This document shows, in pieces, positions 17,831-25,566 of a stretch of DNA of 64,000 bases (its first letter is position 1; every line of letters begins with the position of its first letter). Made by a program: the position numbers and the translations under genes. The notes under the pieces were generated by a model, which did not search any database, had not been told where the DNA came from, and was given only the letters and a program-made list of their open reading frames with translations. Origin of the DNA: Desertimonas sp963733085 (GTDB lineage Bacteria; Actinomycetota; Acidimicrobiia; Acidimicrobiales; Ilumatobacteraceae); the NCBI GenBank assembly GCA_963733085.1, contig CAVTBY010000008.1:62001-126000 (forward strand), written 5' to 3'.

Positions 17831-18901
17831 TCAGAGCACTGCGAGCGCCGGCAGGGCGTCGATGATGTCGCTGACGAGCAGTTCGTCGCCGAAGACGGCG
17901 TACTCCAGCTCAGCCGGGTCGATTCGCGCGCTGATTCCCCGACAGAGGGCTGCGGCCTCGGTGACGATCTCGGCGTCGACCGCGTCGTCGCCGGCCGGCC
18001 GGACGGCGCCGGCGGGTCCCAGGTCGACATCCCATGCGGCGTCGCCGAGGTCGGTGAAGCGGAACCGGGCGAGCCGGCCGGGACGGTAGCCGCCGCGGGC
18101 GGCGAGTGTTCGCGGCACGAGGCCGCAGGCGGCGTGGGCCATCGTGAGCAGCGACGCCGGTGGCGGGACGACCATGCCGGCCCCGATCGCCCTGCGGATG
18201 TCGTCGGCGTGCGTCCACGTCTCGAAGGCGCGCACCAACACCGCCATCGACGTCGGGGCGTGGCCGCCCCACCACTCGATCCGCTCATCGAGGCGGGCCT
18301 CGCCGCGGGCCGCGATCTCCGTGGCCGTCGCCTCGGCGGCCGCCTCCAACTCGGCGACCGCCTGCGCCGGGGGCCGCCCGGCGTGACGGGCCTGGGCTTG
18401 GGCAGTGCGGCCCTCGTTGTCGGTGGCGGTCTCGGAGATACCCGGCACCGGCACGCCGAGCTGGAGCGCGAGCAGCGACTCGTTGGCCACCAAGTGGACC
18501 ACGACGTCGTGGACGGTCCAGCCGTCGAGCTCGGGCGGGTCGACCGGGCGGGTCCAGTCGTCCACTGTCAGGTCGCGCAGGAGCAGGATCACCCGCGCCA
18601 TCTCCACCCGGTGGACGTCGATCGGCGATGCACCGGCGACAACCTCGGCCGGCGCGCGGCGACGACGAGCTTCGGCGAGGACCCGGAAACGCAGCTCGGT
18701 CGGGGGGCTGACTTCATCGACGATCGCCGCGGCGAACTCCCCGGCCGCCGAGCGCAGGTCTTGCTCCCGGCGGACGGCGTCAGGACTCGTGTCGAGGTGG
18801 GCGGCGATGACTTCGGCACCCTCGGCGTCGTGGGCGTCGAGTGCGTAGGCGGCCAGGTCGTCCGGTGAGATCGGGGGCTCGTGTGATTCGTCGATGTTCA
18901 T
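17831..18901 (-). CDS. Anti-sigma-like domain fused to a mycothiol-type (DinB/MDMPI) domain
   Basis: 356 residues. The first ~75 residues (LAAYALDAHDAEGAEVIAAHL ... SAAGEFAAAIV ... PPTELRFRVLAEARRR) resemble the cytoplasmic domain of RskA-type anti-sigma factors but lack the Cys pair and any membrane helix. The rest is a DinB-like maleylpyruvate-isomerase-type domain, with WTVHDVVVHLVANE carrying the metal-binding His and a later FETWTHADDIR. Its ATG overlaps the sigma-factor stop by four bases. Known MDMPI proteins use mycothiol; here the fusion suggests a soluble, redox- or thiol-responsive anti-sigma factor, which is inference. Confidence 0.8.
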   Translation of the reverse strand: MNIDESHEPPISPDDLAAYALDAHDAEGAEVIAAHLDTSPDAVRREQDLRSAAGEFAAAIVDEVSPPTELRFRVLAEARRRRAPAEVVAGASPIDVHRVEMARVILLLRDLTVDDWTRPVDPPELDGWTVHDVVVHLVANESLLALQLGVPVPGISETATDNEGRTAQAQARHAGRPPAQAVAELEAAAEATATEIAARGEARLDERIEWWGGHAPTSMAVLVRAFETWTHADDIRRAIGAGMVVPPPASLLTMAHAACGLVPRTLAARGGYRPGRLARFRFTDLGDAAWDVDLGPAGAVRPAGDDAVDAEIVTEAAALCRGISARIDPAELEYAVFGDELLVSDIIDALPALAVL

Positions 18902-19482
18902 GCCGATCGTCCGCCTTGCTCGCTCAGTTCCGGTCCGAGGTGCTCGGCGATCCGTGTCAACGCCAGGCGTAGCCGCGATTTTGCCGTGCCCTCCGGGATA
19001 CCCAACACCTCGGCGACCTGCCGGTACGTATATCCGTCAAAGTACGCCAGCTCGAGCGCCTGGCGCTGGGCATCGGGCAGTACCTCGACCGCAGTGCGGA
19101 CCCGGCCCGTCGTGTCCGATCGGAGCACCACGTCGGCAACGTCGGGCACCGAGTCCTCGTGCCGCGCGACGCGGACCTCCCGGCGCCGGCGCGCCTCCTC
19201 TCTGCGCACGGCGTCGACGGCCCGGCGATGGGTCAGCGTTCCGAGGAAGCCGCGCAAGGTCCCGCGTCCCGGATCGATCTGTTTGGGGTGCTCCCACAAG
19301 GACACGAACACCTCCTGGGTCACTTCCTCGGCGATCTGTCGGTCGACGAGTGTGCGCACGGCCAGGCCGTACACGAAGGGTGCGTAACGGTCGTACAGCT
19401 CGACGAGGGCAGTCTCGTCGCCGCCGGACAGACGCTCGACCAGCACCCGCTCTGCCCACGGGGCCTGGCGCCGTTCGTCCAT
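18898..19482 (-). CDS. ECF RNA polymerase sigma factor (SigK-like)
   Basis: 194 residues from the ATG at 19482, preceded by GGAGAGGA; a GTG 18 bases further upstream is possible. Region 2: YDRYAPFVYGLAVRTLVDRQIAEEV then TQEVFVSLWE. Region 4: LPDAQRQALELAYFDGYTYRQVAEVLGIPEGTAKSRLR. The sequence type resembles actinobacterial SigK/SigL, whose partners are RskA-type anti-sigmas, matching the gene that overlaps its 3' end. The regulon cannot be deduced from the window. Confidence 0.92.
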   Translation of the reverse strand: MDERRQAPWAERVLVERLSGGDETALVELYDRYAPFVYGLAVRTLVDRQIAEEVTQEVFVSLWEHPKQIDPGRGTLRGFLGTLTHRRAVDAVRREEARRRREVRVARHEDSVPDVADVVLRSDTTGRVRTAVEVLPDAQRQALELAYFDGYTYRQVAEVLGIPEGTAKSRLRLALTRIAEHLGPELSEQGGRSA

Positions 19483-19552
19483 GAGGCAAGTCCTCTCCAC
19501 AATGCGTTGTTCGAAGCCGGTGTCCGGAGCGGATCACCCGAATTATCTCGCG

Positions 19553-19759
19553 TCAGCCACTCGACCGGTTCCTCCATTTGGCGACGGGTATGCCGCCGAT
19601 CCCCCAGTTGGCGAGTGGAACCTCGTCGATGACGACGAACGTCGCCGCCGGGTCCTTGCCGAGGACACGTTGCAGAACGTCGGTGACACCGGCGATCAAC
19701 TCGGCTTTGGCGTCAGCGGTCACGTCCTCGTCAGTGACCTCGATGTGTACGTAGGGCAT
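19553..19759 (-). CDS. 4-oxalocrotonate tautomerase family protein
   Basis: 68 residues. Starts MPYVHIEVTDEDV, so the catalytic N-terminal Pro is present after Met removal. PLANWGIGGIPVAKW matches the conserved second half of small tautomerases. Its ATG shares one base with the stop of the upstream NTF2-like gene, marking a translationally coupled operon of three genes with the flavodoxin-like reductase. Substrate unknown. Confidence 0.87.
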   Translation of the reverse strand: MPYVHIEVTDEDVTADAKAELIAGVTDVLQRVLGKDPAATFVVIDEVPLANWGIGGIPVAKWRNRSSG

Positions 19760-20130
19760 CAGTTCTCCTCGGCCAGCTCGTAGTGAAAGACCTTGGCGAT
19801 GATCTGCCATCGATCGTCGATGCGGACCAGGGTCAACACGTCGTCGAAGCGCTTCGGTCCGATCGAGCACTCGACGCGGGCGACGGCCGTGACCGGGCCG
19901 ACCAATTCGATGGACACGACTCGGTCGTGGCGGGTCTCGAGGTTGGAGGCGGGCGACGGTCGCGCGTCGACGATCCGGAAATACTCGTCCATGGTGCGAT
20001 GGACGAGCTCGCCGCCGGTCGCCGAGGCGTAGATCGCTTGCGGGTGGAAGACCCTGCTGAGCTGGTCGATGTCACCGTGGTACAGCCCGTCGAAGTACTC
20101 CTGCAAGATGCCCTCGACCGTGGCGGTCAT
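19759..20130 (-). CDS. NTF2-like (putative lumazine-binding/SnoaL-type) protein
   Basis: 123 residues with the NTF2-like layout: EGILQEYFDGLYHGDIDQLSRVFHPQAIYAS, a central MDEYFRIVDARPSP and the C-terminal VLTLVRIDDRWQIIAKVFHYE. Such proteins act as small-molecule isomerases or binding proteins. It overlaps both operon neighbours. Specific reaction unknown. Confidence 0.8.
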   Translation of the reverse strand: MTATVEGILQEYFDGLYHGDIDQLSRVFHPQAIYASATGGELVHRTMDEYFRIVDARPSPASNLETRHDRVVSIELVGPVTAVARVECSIGPKRFDDVLTLVRIDDRWQIIAKVFHYELAEEN

Positions 20131-20729
20131 GGGGTGGCCTCGACGAGCGCGGCGCGGGCGACGCGCATCCGGCCAGCGAGCTCGGCGACACGGCGTCCGA
20201 GATGCTCGGCGGTGAGCCGGTCGGAAGCGGGCGGCACCAACTCGGGGCCTTGATCGGCATTTGACTGAGCCATCGCGCCGATGAAGGCGGCCAGCCGGTT
20301 GAGGTCGTCGGCCGACCCCTCACTCGTGTGATTGCCCGGGGCCAGGCCGAGTCCGACCCAGATCATCCCGTGCTGCATGGCGAACAGGGCGAACTGCTGC
20401 AGCGTCGCCAGCTTGTCGCCGTTGAGCCCAGCCGAGTTGGTGAAGCCGGCCGCCAGCTTGTCGCGCCAGCGCTGGTCGCCGTACCGCGGCGACGTCGAAT
20501 CGAGGAAGGCCTTGAACGGCGCTGATGCTCCGGCCATGTAGGTCGGCGAGCCGAAGATGATGGCGTCGGCGTCGTCGAGTTGCTCCCAGTTGGCGTCGAC
20601 GTCCTCGACGGCGATGAGATGGGCAGTCGTTCTCTCGACGCTGGCCGCACCGTCGCGGACGGCGGCGGCTTGCACGCCCGTATGGCCGAAGCCGCTGTGG
20701 TACACGATGGCGACAGATGTATTGGTCAT
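20127..20729 (-). CDS. Flavodoxin-like NAD(P)H:quinone/FMN reductase
   Basis: 200 residues from the ATG at 20729. The FMN phosphate loop reads VYHSGFGHTGVQA, followed by AIIFGSPTYMAGASAPFKAFLDS and the conserved CGxxAxxG-like region replaced here by AGFTNSAGLNGDK. It resembles the WrbA/NADPH-dependent FMN reductase family that keeps quinones reduced. First gene of a three-gene operon, divergent from a LysR gene, a common arrangement for quinone- or electrophile-responsive reductases. Confidence 0.87.
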   Translation of the reverse strand: MTNTSVAIVYHSGFGHTGVQAAAVRDGAASVERTTAHLIAVEDVDANWEQLDDADAIIFGSPTYMAGASAPFKAFLDSTSPRYGDQRWRDKLAAGFTNSAGLNGDKLATLQQFALFAMQHGMIWVGLGLAPGNHTSEGSADDLNRLAAFIGAMAQSNADQGPELVPPASDRLTAEHLGRRVAELAGRMRVARAALVEATP

Positions 20730-20756
20730 GGCGGTCACGGTAGGAACCCTTGATCT

Positions 20757-20773
20757 ATTCAACTACGACGAAT
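20757..20773. promoter_or_regulatory. Candidate LysR-binding site
   Basis: ATTC-N9-GAAT dyad in the 71-bp gap between the divergent reductase and LysR genes. It resembles the LysR T-N11-A box and its position would allow control of both promoters. Confidence 0.4.
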
Positions 20774-22882
20774 CTTTGATGGATGATCTAATCTGTGCTT
20801 ATGGATGTCGACATTCGGGACCTCGAGCTGCTCGACGCGCTCGGCGAGCACGTCACCCTCACCGCGGCGGCTCGTCACCTGTACGTCAGCCAGCCGGCCC
20901 TCAGCCAGCGCCTGCTGCGCCTCGAAGAGCGTTTGGCGACGCCGCTGTTCGAGCGGCGCGGCCGCCAGCTGGTCGCCAACGCCGCCGGACGGCGAATGCT
21001 CCACGCCGCCCATGTCACGCTCGGCGAGTTGCGCGCCGCCCGGCTCGACCTCGATGAGTTGGCCGACGGCCATCGTCGTCCGCTCCGCCTGGCGTCGCAG
21101 TGCGCGACCAATTTCCAGTGGATGCCCGATGTCGTGCGGTCGTTGCACCAACGGCTGCCGGGCGCCGAGGTGCGCTTCGAAATGCTGCCCGACGACGACC
21201 CGATCGCGGCCCTGCTCGACGATCGCCTCGATGTCGCCCTCGTCACCAAACTCACTGGCGACGTCAACCGCGTTCGACTCGAGCGACTCTTCGACGACGA
21301 GCTGCGCGCCGTCGTCAGCGCCCGCCATCCGCTGGCCGCCCGGGACCGTCTCACGGCCACAGACTTCGCCGACGCGCGCCTCGTGCTGTGCGACAGCTAC
21401 GACCAGACGCGGAGCCCCGTCGTGCCATTGCCGATCCCGCCCGGAGCGCGTCCGGGGCGGCTGACGACGATCGCCCTTGGCCCCGACTTGCTGATCGAGA
21501 CCGTCGCGACGAGCGACGCCGTGACGGTGATGCCGTCGTGGGTCGTGGCGCCGTACCTCGTCAGCCACGAGGTTGTGTCGCTGGCCGTCGGCGACCCACC
21601 CCAGCGCCGTACCTGGTACAGCGCAACCCGTCCCGAGCGCAGTGACCTCGTCGACACGTTCGTCGCCATGATGCACAGCCACCTGGCCGGCGATGCACCG
21701 CGAGCCCGCGTGAGCGTGCCGGCCTGAGCGGCCTGGGAGCGCCGCCAGCCACACGCTCAGACCGACAACGCCGAGCCCGGCGCCGATGAGGCTGACGCCG
21801 AGCCACCCTGCGCTCGCGTAGGTAGCCGTCGACGCGATCGCGCCGCCGGCCGATCCGAGTGCATAGAACACCATGTACGCCGCAACGGCTCGGCTGCGGG
21901 CGTCGGGCACGGCGTCGCTGATCATGCTCTGGCTCGTCACGTGCACGGCTTGGACGGCGCCGTCGAGGATGAGCAGCCCGAGAACGAGTGCGGCGAGCGA
22001 CCGCGTCAGCATGGCGATCGGCACCCACGCCAGCGTCATCGCCACCAGCGCGACACCAGTCGTGAGGTGAGCCAGGCCGCGATCGGCAAGGCGGCCGGCA
22101 CGCCGCGCCGCGGTCGCGCCGGCGAGACCGACGACCCCGATCAGCCCGATCGCGCCGTTCGACAGCGGCCGCGGTGCGGACGTCAAGGCGAGGGCGAGCG
22201 ACGACCACAGAACGCTGAGCGTGCCGAAGATGATGAGGCCCAACAGCGCCCGTGTGCGCAGCACGGGTTCGTCGCGCACGAGCGTCGCCATCGAGGTGAC
22301 GAGCTGCCGGTAGCGAACCACGGGTTCGGCTGATGGCACCGTCGGAAGGGAGCGCCGCAGCAACAGCGCGACGAGCGAGGTCAGGACCGCGGCGGCGATG
22401 TACGCCGCCCTCCATCCCCAGACGTCGCTGGTGACGCCGGCGAGGATTCGCGCCGTGAGGATGCCGAGCACGACGCCGCTCGTCACGGTCCCGATCACCC
22501 GTCCTCGATCGCGGGGATCGGCAAGTGATGCGGCGAAGGCGACGAGCACCTGCGTCAGTACGGCGAGGAGGCCGAGCGCAGCCATCCCGACGAGCAGGAC
22601 CGGCGATGAAGGGGCGACGGCAATCACCGCTAGCGCCACCACCGACAGTTGCATCAGCGTGACGACGAGACGCCGGCGATCGACCATGTCGCCGAGCGGC
22701 ACGAGAAGCACGAGGCCGAGGCCGTAGCCGATCTGGGTGACGGTGATGATCACGCCGGCGCCGGCCGAGCTGATCGAGAAGGCACCGGCCAGCTCGTCGA
22801 GCAGCGGTTGGGCGATCGTGATGTTGCCGACCGCCACGCCAGCGGCGAGCGTGAAGACACGGAGCAGCGCCGGCGTGATCAT
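20759..22882 (-). CDS. MFS transporter; open frame continues antisense through the LysR gene
   Basis: The first ~385 residues (22882 to about 21728) are a standard 12-helix major facilitator of the drug-efflux type, with the loop motif LGDMVDRRRLVVTL after helix 2 and a repeat motif DPRDRGRVIGTVTSGVVLG. After WLAALPGRSG the hydrophobic pattern ends, yet no stop follows in any minus-strand frame until inside the LysR gene; the first in-frame stop is at 20759. The ~320-residue extension is low-complexity antisense sequence and probably not functional. A lost stop codon through sequencing error is likely. Its start overlaps the hydrolase stop by four bases. Confidence 0.72.
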   Translation of the reverse strand: MITPALLRVFTLAAGVAVGNITIAQPLLDELAGAFSISSAGAGVIITVTQIGYGLGLVLLVPLGDMVDRRRLVVTLMQLSVVALAVIAVAPSSPVLLVGMAALGLLAVLTQVLVAFAASLADPRDRGRVIGTVTSGVVLGILTARILAGVTSDVWGWRAAYIAAAVLTSLVALLLRRSLPTVPSAEPVVRYRQLVTSMATLVRDEPVLRTRALLGLIIFGTLSVLWSSLALALTSAPRPLSNGAIGLIGVVGLAGATAARRAGRLADRGLAHLTTGVALVAMTLAWVPIAMLTRSLAALVLGLLILDGAVQAVHVTSQSMISDAVPDARSRAVAAYMVFYALGSAGGAIASTATYASAGWLGVSLIGAGLGVVGLSVWLAALPGRSGRHAHAGSRCIAGQVAVHHGDERVDEVTALGTGCAVPGTALGWVADGQRHNLVADEVRRHDPRRHHRHGVARRDGLDQQVGAKGDRRQPPRTRSGRDRQWHDGAPRLVVAVAQHEARVGEVCGRETVPGGQRMAGADDGAQLVVEESLESNAVDVASEFGDEGDIEAIVEQGRDRVVVGQHFEAHLGARQPLVQRPHDIGHPLEIGRALRRQAERTTMAVGQLIEVEPGGAQLAERDMGGVEHSPSGGVGDQLAAAPLEQRRRQTLFEAQQALAEGRLADVQVTSRRGEGDVLAERVEQLEVPNVDIHKHRLDHPSKIRRS
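20801..21727 (+). CDS. LysR family transcription regulator
   Basis: 308 residues from the ATG at 20801 (a GTG two codons upstream is an alternative). The winged HTH is clear: LELLDALGEHVTLTAAARHLYVSQPALSQRLLRLEERLATPLFERR. The rest is a substrate-binding-type effector domain with PDVVRSLHQRLPGAEVRFEMLP, and SYDQTRSPVVPLPIPP is unusual enough to hint at the MetR-like subgroup. It likely controls the divergent reductase operon. Confidence 0.9.
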   Translation: MDVDIRDLELLDALGEHVTLTAAARHLYVSQPALSQRLLRLEERLATPLFERRGRQLVANAAGRRMLHAAHVTLGELRAARLDLDELADGHRRPLRLASQCATNFQWMPDVVRSLHQRLPGAEVRFEMLPDDDPIAALLDDRLDVALVTKLTGDVNRVRLERLFDDELRAVVSARHPLAARDRLTATDFADARLVLCDSYDQTRSPVVPLPIPPGARPGRLTTIALGPDLLIETVATSDAVTVMPSWVVAPYLVSHEVVSLAVGDPPQRRTWYSATRPERSDLVDTFVAMMHSHLAGDAPRARVSVPA

Positions 22883-23745
22883 CCGTGACGACCGAGGAAG
22901 TCACGGACGAGCGTGGCGATCTCCTCGCCGCTGGACTCGAGCGCGTAGTGGCCGGCGTCGAGGAGATGGATCTCGGCGTCGGGCAGATCCCTGGCGAAGG
23001 CGCGTGCTCCGTCCGGTCCGAAGATCTCGTCGTGCTCGCCCCACACCACGAGGGTCGGCGGCTGGTGATCGTGGAAGTACTGCTGGAATCGGGGGTACTC
23101 GTCGATGTTGACGCGGTAGTCGCGGAAGAGGGCGAGTTGGATGTCCTTGTTGCCAGGGCGATCGAGCAACGCTTGGTCGAGCGTCCACGTGTCGGGGGAC
23201 AAGCGGTCGAGCTTCGTAGCCGGAACGCCGTGCGAGTACACCCACTGCTGGCCCGAGTCGAGGCTGGCTCGCACCTCCGACGCGTTGGTGACGCCGTCGC
23301 CCGCGAACGCGAACAGGGCGTCCCAGAACGGCGTGAACCCCTCGACGTAGGCGTTGCCGTTCTGGGTGATCAGTGCGGTGATTCGCTGCGGTTCGCGGCT
23401 GGCGATGCGCAAACCGATCGGCGCGCCGTAGTCCTGGACGTACAGCGCGAAGCGATCGAGCCCGAGCTGGCCGAGCAGCTCGACGGTGATGTCGGTGAGG
23501 GCGTCGAACGTGTAGGTGAACGAGTCCACCGGCGGCATCGACGACTGGCCGAAGCCGAGGTGATCGGGAGCGATGACGTGGTAATCGTCGGCGAGCTCGA
23601 CGATCAGCTCGCGGAACATGAACGAGCTCGACGGGAACCCGTGGAGGAGGACGACAGCGGGCTTGGCCGGGTCGCCGGCCTCGCGGTAGAAGATCTCGTG
23701 CGTGCCGACCTTCTCGGTGCGATAGCGAGTGACGAACGCGGACAT
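22879..23745 (-). CDS. Alpha/beta hydrolase, haloalkane-dehalogenase/epoxide-hydrolase type
   Basis: 288 residues. HGFPSSSFMFREL forms the oxyanion-hole region. The nucleophile elbow is VQDYGAPIG, with Asp instead of Ser, as in haloalkane dehalogenases and epoxide hydrolases. The acid region is GEHDEIFGPDGA and the catalytic His lies in DAGHYALES. The substrate (halide, epoxide or fluoroacetate-like) cannot be separated by eye. It is followed by an MFS gene with a 4-bp overlap and faces a TetR gene with two operators, which looks like an inducible detoxification module. Confidence 0.87.
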   Translation of the reverse strand: MSAFVTRYRTEKVGTHEIFYREAGDPAKPAVVLLHGFPSSSFMFRELIVELADDYHVIAPDHLGFGQSSMPPVDSFTYTFDALTDITVELLGQLGLDRFALYVQDYGAPIGLRIASREPQRITALITQNGNAYVEGFTPFWDALFAFAGDGVTNASEVRASLDSGQQWVYSHGVPATKLDRLSPDTWTLDQALLDRPGNKDIQLALFRDYRVNIDEYPRFQQYFHDHQPPTLVVWGEHDEIFGPDGARAFARDLPDAEIHLLDAGHYALESSGEEIATLVRDFLGRHG

Positions 23746-23767
23746 TGGAGGGTTTCCTTTCGCGGCG

Positions 23768-23816
23768 GAGAATGGTTATTCTCTGACCGAGAGGACTCTA
23801 GAGAATAATCATTCTC
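23768..23816. promoter_or_regulatory. Tandem TetR operators (two AGAAT-N4-ATTCT palindromes)
   Basis: GAGAATGGTTATTCTC at 23768-23783 and GAGAATAATCATTCTC at 23801-23816, 33 bp apart. With flanks they also form one long inverted repeat with 18-bp arms and one mismatch. They fill the gap between the hydrolase (start 23745) and the TetR gene (start 23837), so one regulator would shut both promoters. Confidence 0.85.
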
Positions 23817-23836
23817 CGATCAAGGGGGAATTGCGA

Positions 23837-24394
23837 ATGGACGACAATTCGGCACGCACGCAGGTCATCGAGGCAGCTGACCAATTGTTCTACGAGCACG
23901 GCATCCGGGCGGTCGGCATGGCCCAGATCCGCGACGCATCGGGAGTGTCGCTGAAGCGCCTGTACCAGCTGTTCCCCGCCAAGGAGTTCGTCGCCGCGGC
24001 CGCGCTGCGCCAGCGGGACCTCGCGTTCCGCGACGCACTGCGGGCGTACCTCGATCCACTGCCGACGCCCGAGGCGCGGGTCCTCGGTGTCTTCGACTTC
24101 CTGCACGACTGGTTCGAGGAACCCGACTTCCGCGGCTGTCCGTTCGTCAATGCCTACGGCGAGACGGCGAGCGGACCGGAGTGCGTGCTCGAGGTCGTCG
24201 CGGAGCAGAAGCGGGCATTGCGCGACTATCTCGTCGCGCTCGCCCGAGCCGCCCGCCGGCCGGCGGACGTCGGCGATCAGCTGTCCCTACTCGTCAATGG
24301 GGCGATGGTCACGGCGGCGATGCTGCACGACCCGGCCGCCGCCCTCCACGCCAAGCACGCGGCTGAACGGCTCCTCAACGCGACGGCCGGCTGA
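23837..24394 (+). CDS. TetR/AcrR family regulator
   Basis: 185 residues from the ATG at 23837, preceded by AAGGGGGA. HTH: VIEAADQLFYEHGIRAVGMAQIRDASGVSLKRLYQLFPAKEF. The effector half includes FEEPDFRGCPFVNAYGE, a pattern common in the TetR subgroup that controls alpha/beta hydrolases and oxidoreductases. It likely represses the divergent hydrolase-MFS operon and itself through the operators at 23768-23816. A hairpin follows its stop. Confidence 0.9.
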   Translation: MDDNSARTQVIEAADQLFYEHGIRAVGMAQIRDASGVSLKRLYQLFPAKEFVAAAALRQRDLAFRDALRAYLDPLPTPEARVLGVFDFLHDWFEEPDFRGCPFVNAYGETASGPECVLEVVAEQKRALRDYLVALARAARRPADVGDQLSLLVNGAMVTAAMLHDPAAALHAKHAAERLLNATAG

Positions 24395-24396
24395 CG

Positions 24397-24444
24397 ACCG
24401 ATGGGTGTTTAGGGGACCGTTCCGTCCCCCAAACACCCATCGGT
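24397..24444. terminator. CCGATGGGTG hairpin element, copy 2, at a convergent gene junction
   Basis: 21-bp arms with one mismatch (ACCGATGGGTGTTT plus AGGGGAC on the left) around a 6-base loop. It fills the space between the ends of the TetR gene (24394) and the convergent TAXI gene (24451), so a bidirectional terminator role is likely. Confidence 0.8.
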
Positions 24445-24450
24445 TGTGGG

Positions 24451-25566
24451 TCAGGACTCGGGGGGTGTGGCGCCGAGCGACTCGAGGGCGGCGATGGCGC
24501 CGGGATGGAGCGGGATCGGTCCGGTCTCCACGGCGGTGATCGGGTCGAACTCGGCGGCGGCGGGGTGGATCGTGGTCAGCTCGTCCACGCTCGTCCAGAT
24601 CAGCCTCGTGATCGCGCAGGCGTCGTTGGCCGGGAAGTCGTCGCGCACGAGCAGGACGTTGGGTACGACGATCGTGTTGACGTCGGCGTCGAGTCCGTAC
24701 GCGTCGGCGGGGATCACGCCCTCGGCGTAGACCGGGTTGATCTCCTGCATCGCCTCGAGCTGGGGAGTGACGTCGAGGAACGTCACGTCGCCGGCGTTCG
24801 TCGACAGGAGGTCGGTGACCGCCGCCGTCGGCAGTCCGCCCGACCAGAAGAACCCGTCGATCGTGCCGTCCTTCATCCCGTCGACGGTCTGGCCGAGCTC
24901 GAGTCGCTGGGCGTCGATGTCGTCGCTGGACAGGCCGGCCGACTCGAGCAGCCGGTTGGCGATGACCTCGGTGCCCGAACCGGGCGACCCGGTCGAGATG
25001 GTTGCTCCCTCCATGTCGGCGATCGACTCGATCTCGGCGTCGTTGCGGACGATGACCTGCGTGTAGTTGGTGTGGATCCGGCCGAGCGCCTGCACCGGCT
25101 GGGGTTCCTCGAAGCTGGCGACGCCTTCGACGGCGTCGGACGCCGTGTCGGCCAGTGAGAAGGCGATGTGGAAGTCGCCGTTGACGAGCTGTTCGATGTT
25201 CTGCACCGACGCACCAGTCTCTGCCGCTGTTGCCTGGATCGGTGTCTCGTCGCTGATCAGGCCGGCGATCCCGCCCCCGAGCACGTAGTAGACGCCCGTG
25301 CTGTTGCCGGTGGCGATGGCGATCCGTCCCTCCTCGGCCTCGCAATCGGCCGGCGCCGGGCCGACGGAGCCGGTCGGTGCCGTTCCGGCCGTTTCGGTCG
25401 GTGCCGTGCCGGCCGATTCGGTCGACGATGGTTCCGTGCTGTCCGACGTCGCTCCCACCGAACCTGGCCCGGCGCCGGCGGTGACCAAGGTCGCGGCCGA
25501 CAGCGTGGCGACCCCGAGTCCGACCGTCAGCCGACGAACGCGATGCCCGATCGTGCGGTGCTTCAT
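24451..25566 (-). CDS. TAXI family TRAP transporter solute-binding protein
   Basis: 371 residues. The ATG at 25566 overlaps the permease stop (ATGA). Signal peptide MKHRTIGHRVRR plus hydrophobic stretch, then a long Ser/Thr/Glu/Pro linker (about residues 40-75) that may be a cell-wall spacer. The mature domain begins IAIATGNSTGVYYVLGGGIA, typical of the TAXI family, with SLADTASDAVEG and FWSGGLPTAAV further on. It delivers a small acid (often glutamate or related carboxylates) to the fused TRAP permease. Confidence 0.9.
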   Translation of the reverse strand: MKHRTIGHRVRRLTVGLGVATLSAATLVTAGAGPGSVGATSDSTEPSSTESAGTAPTETAGTAPTGSVGPAPADCEAEEGRIAIATGNSTGVYYVLGGGIAGLISDETPIQATAAETGASVQNIEQLVNGDFHIAFSLADTASDAVEGVASFEEPQPVQALGRIHTNYTQVIVRNDAEIESIADMEGATISTGSPGSGTEVIANRLLESAGLSSDDIDAQRLELGQTVDGMKDGTIDGFFWSGGLPTAAVTDLLSTNAGDVTFLDVTPQLEAMQEINPVYAEGVIPADAYGLDADVNTIVVPNVLLVRDDFPANDACAITRLIWTSVDELTTIHPAAAEFDPITAVETGPIPLHPGAIAALESLGATPPES

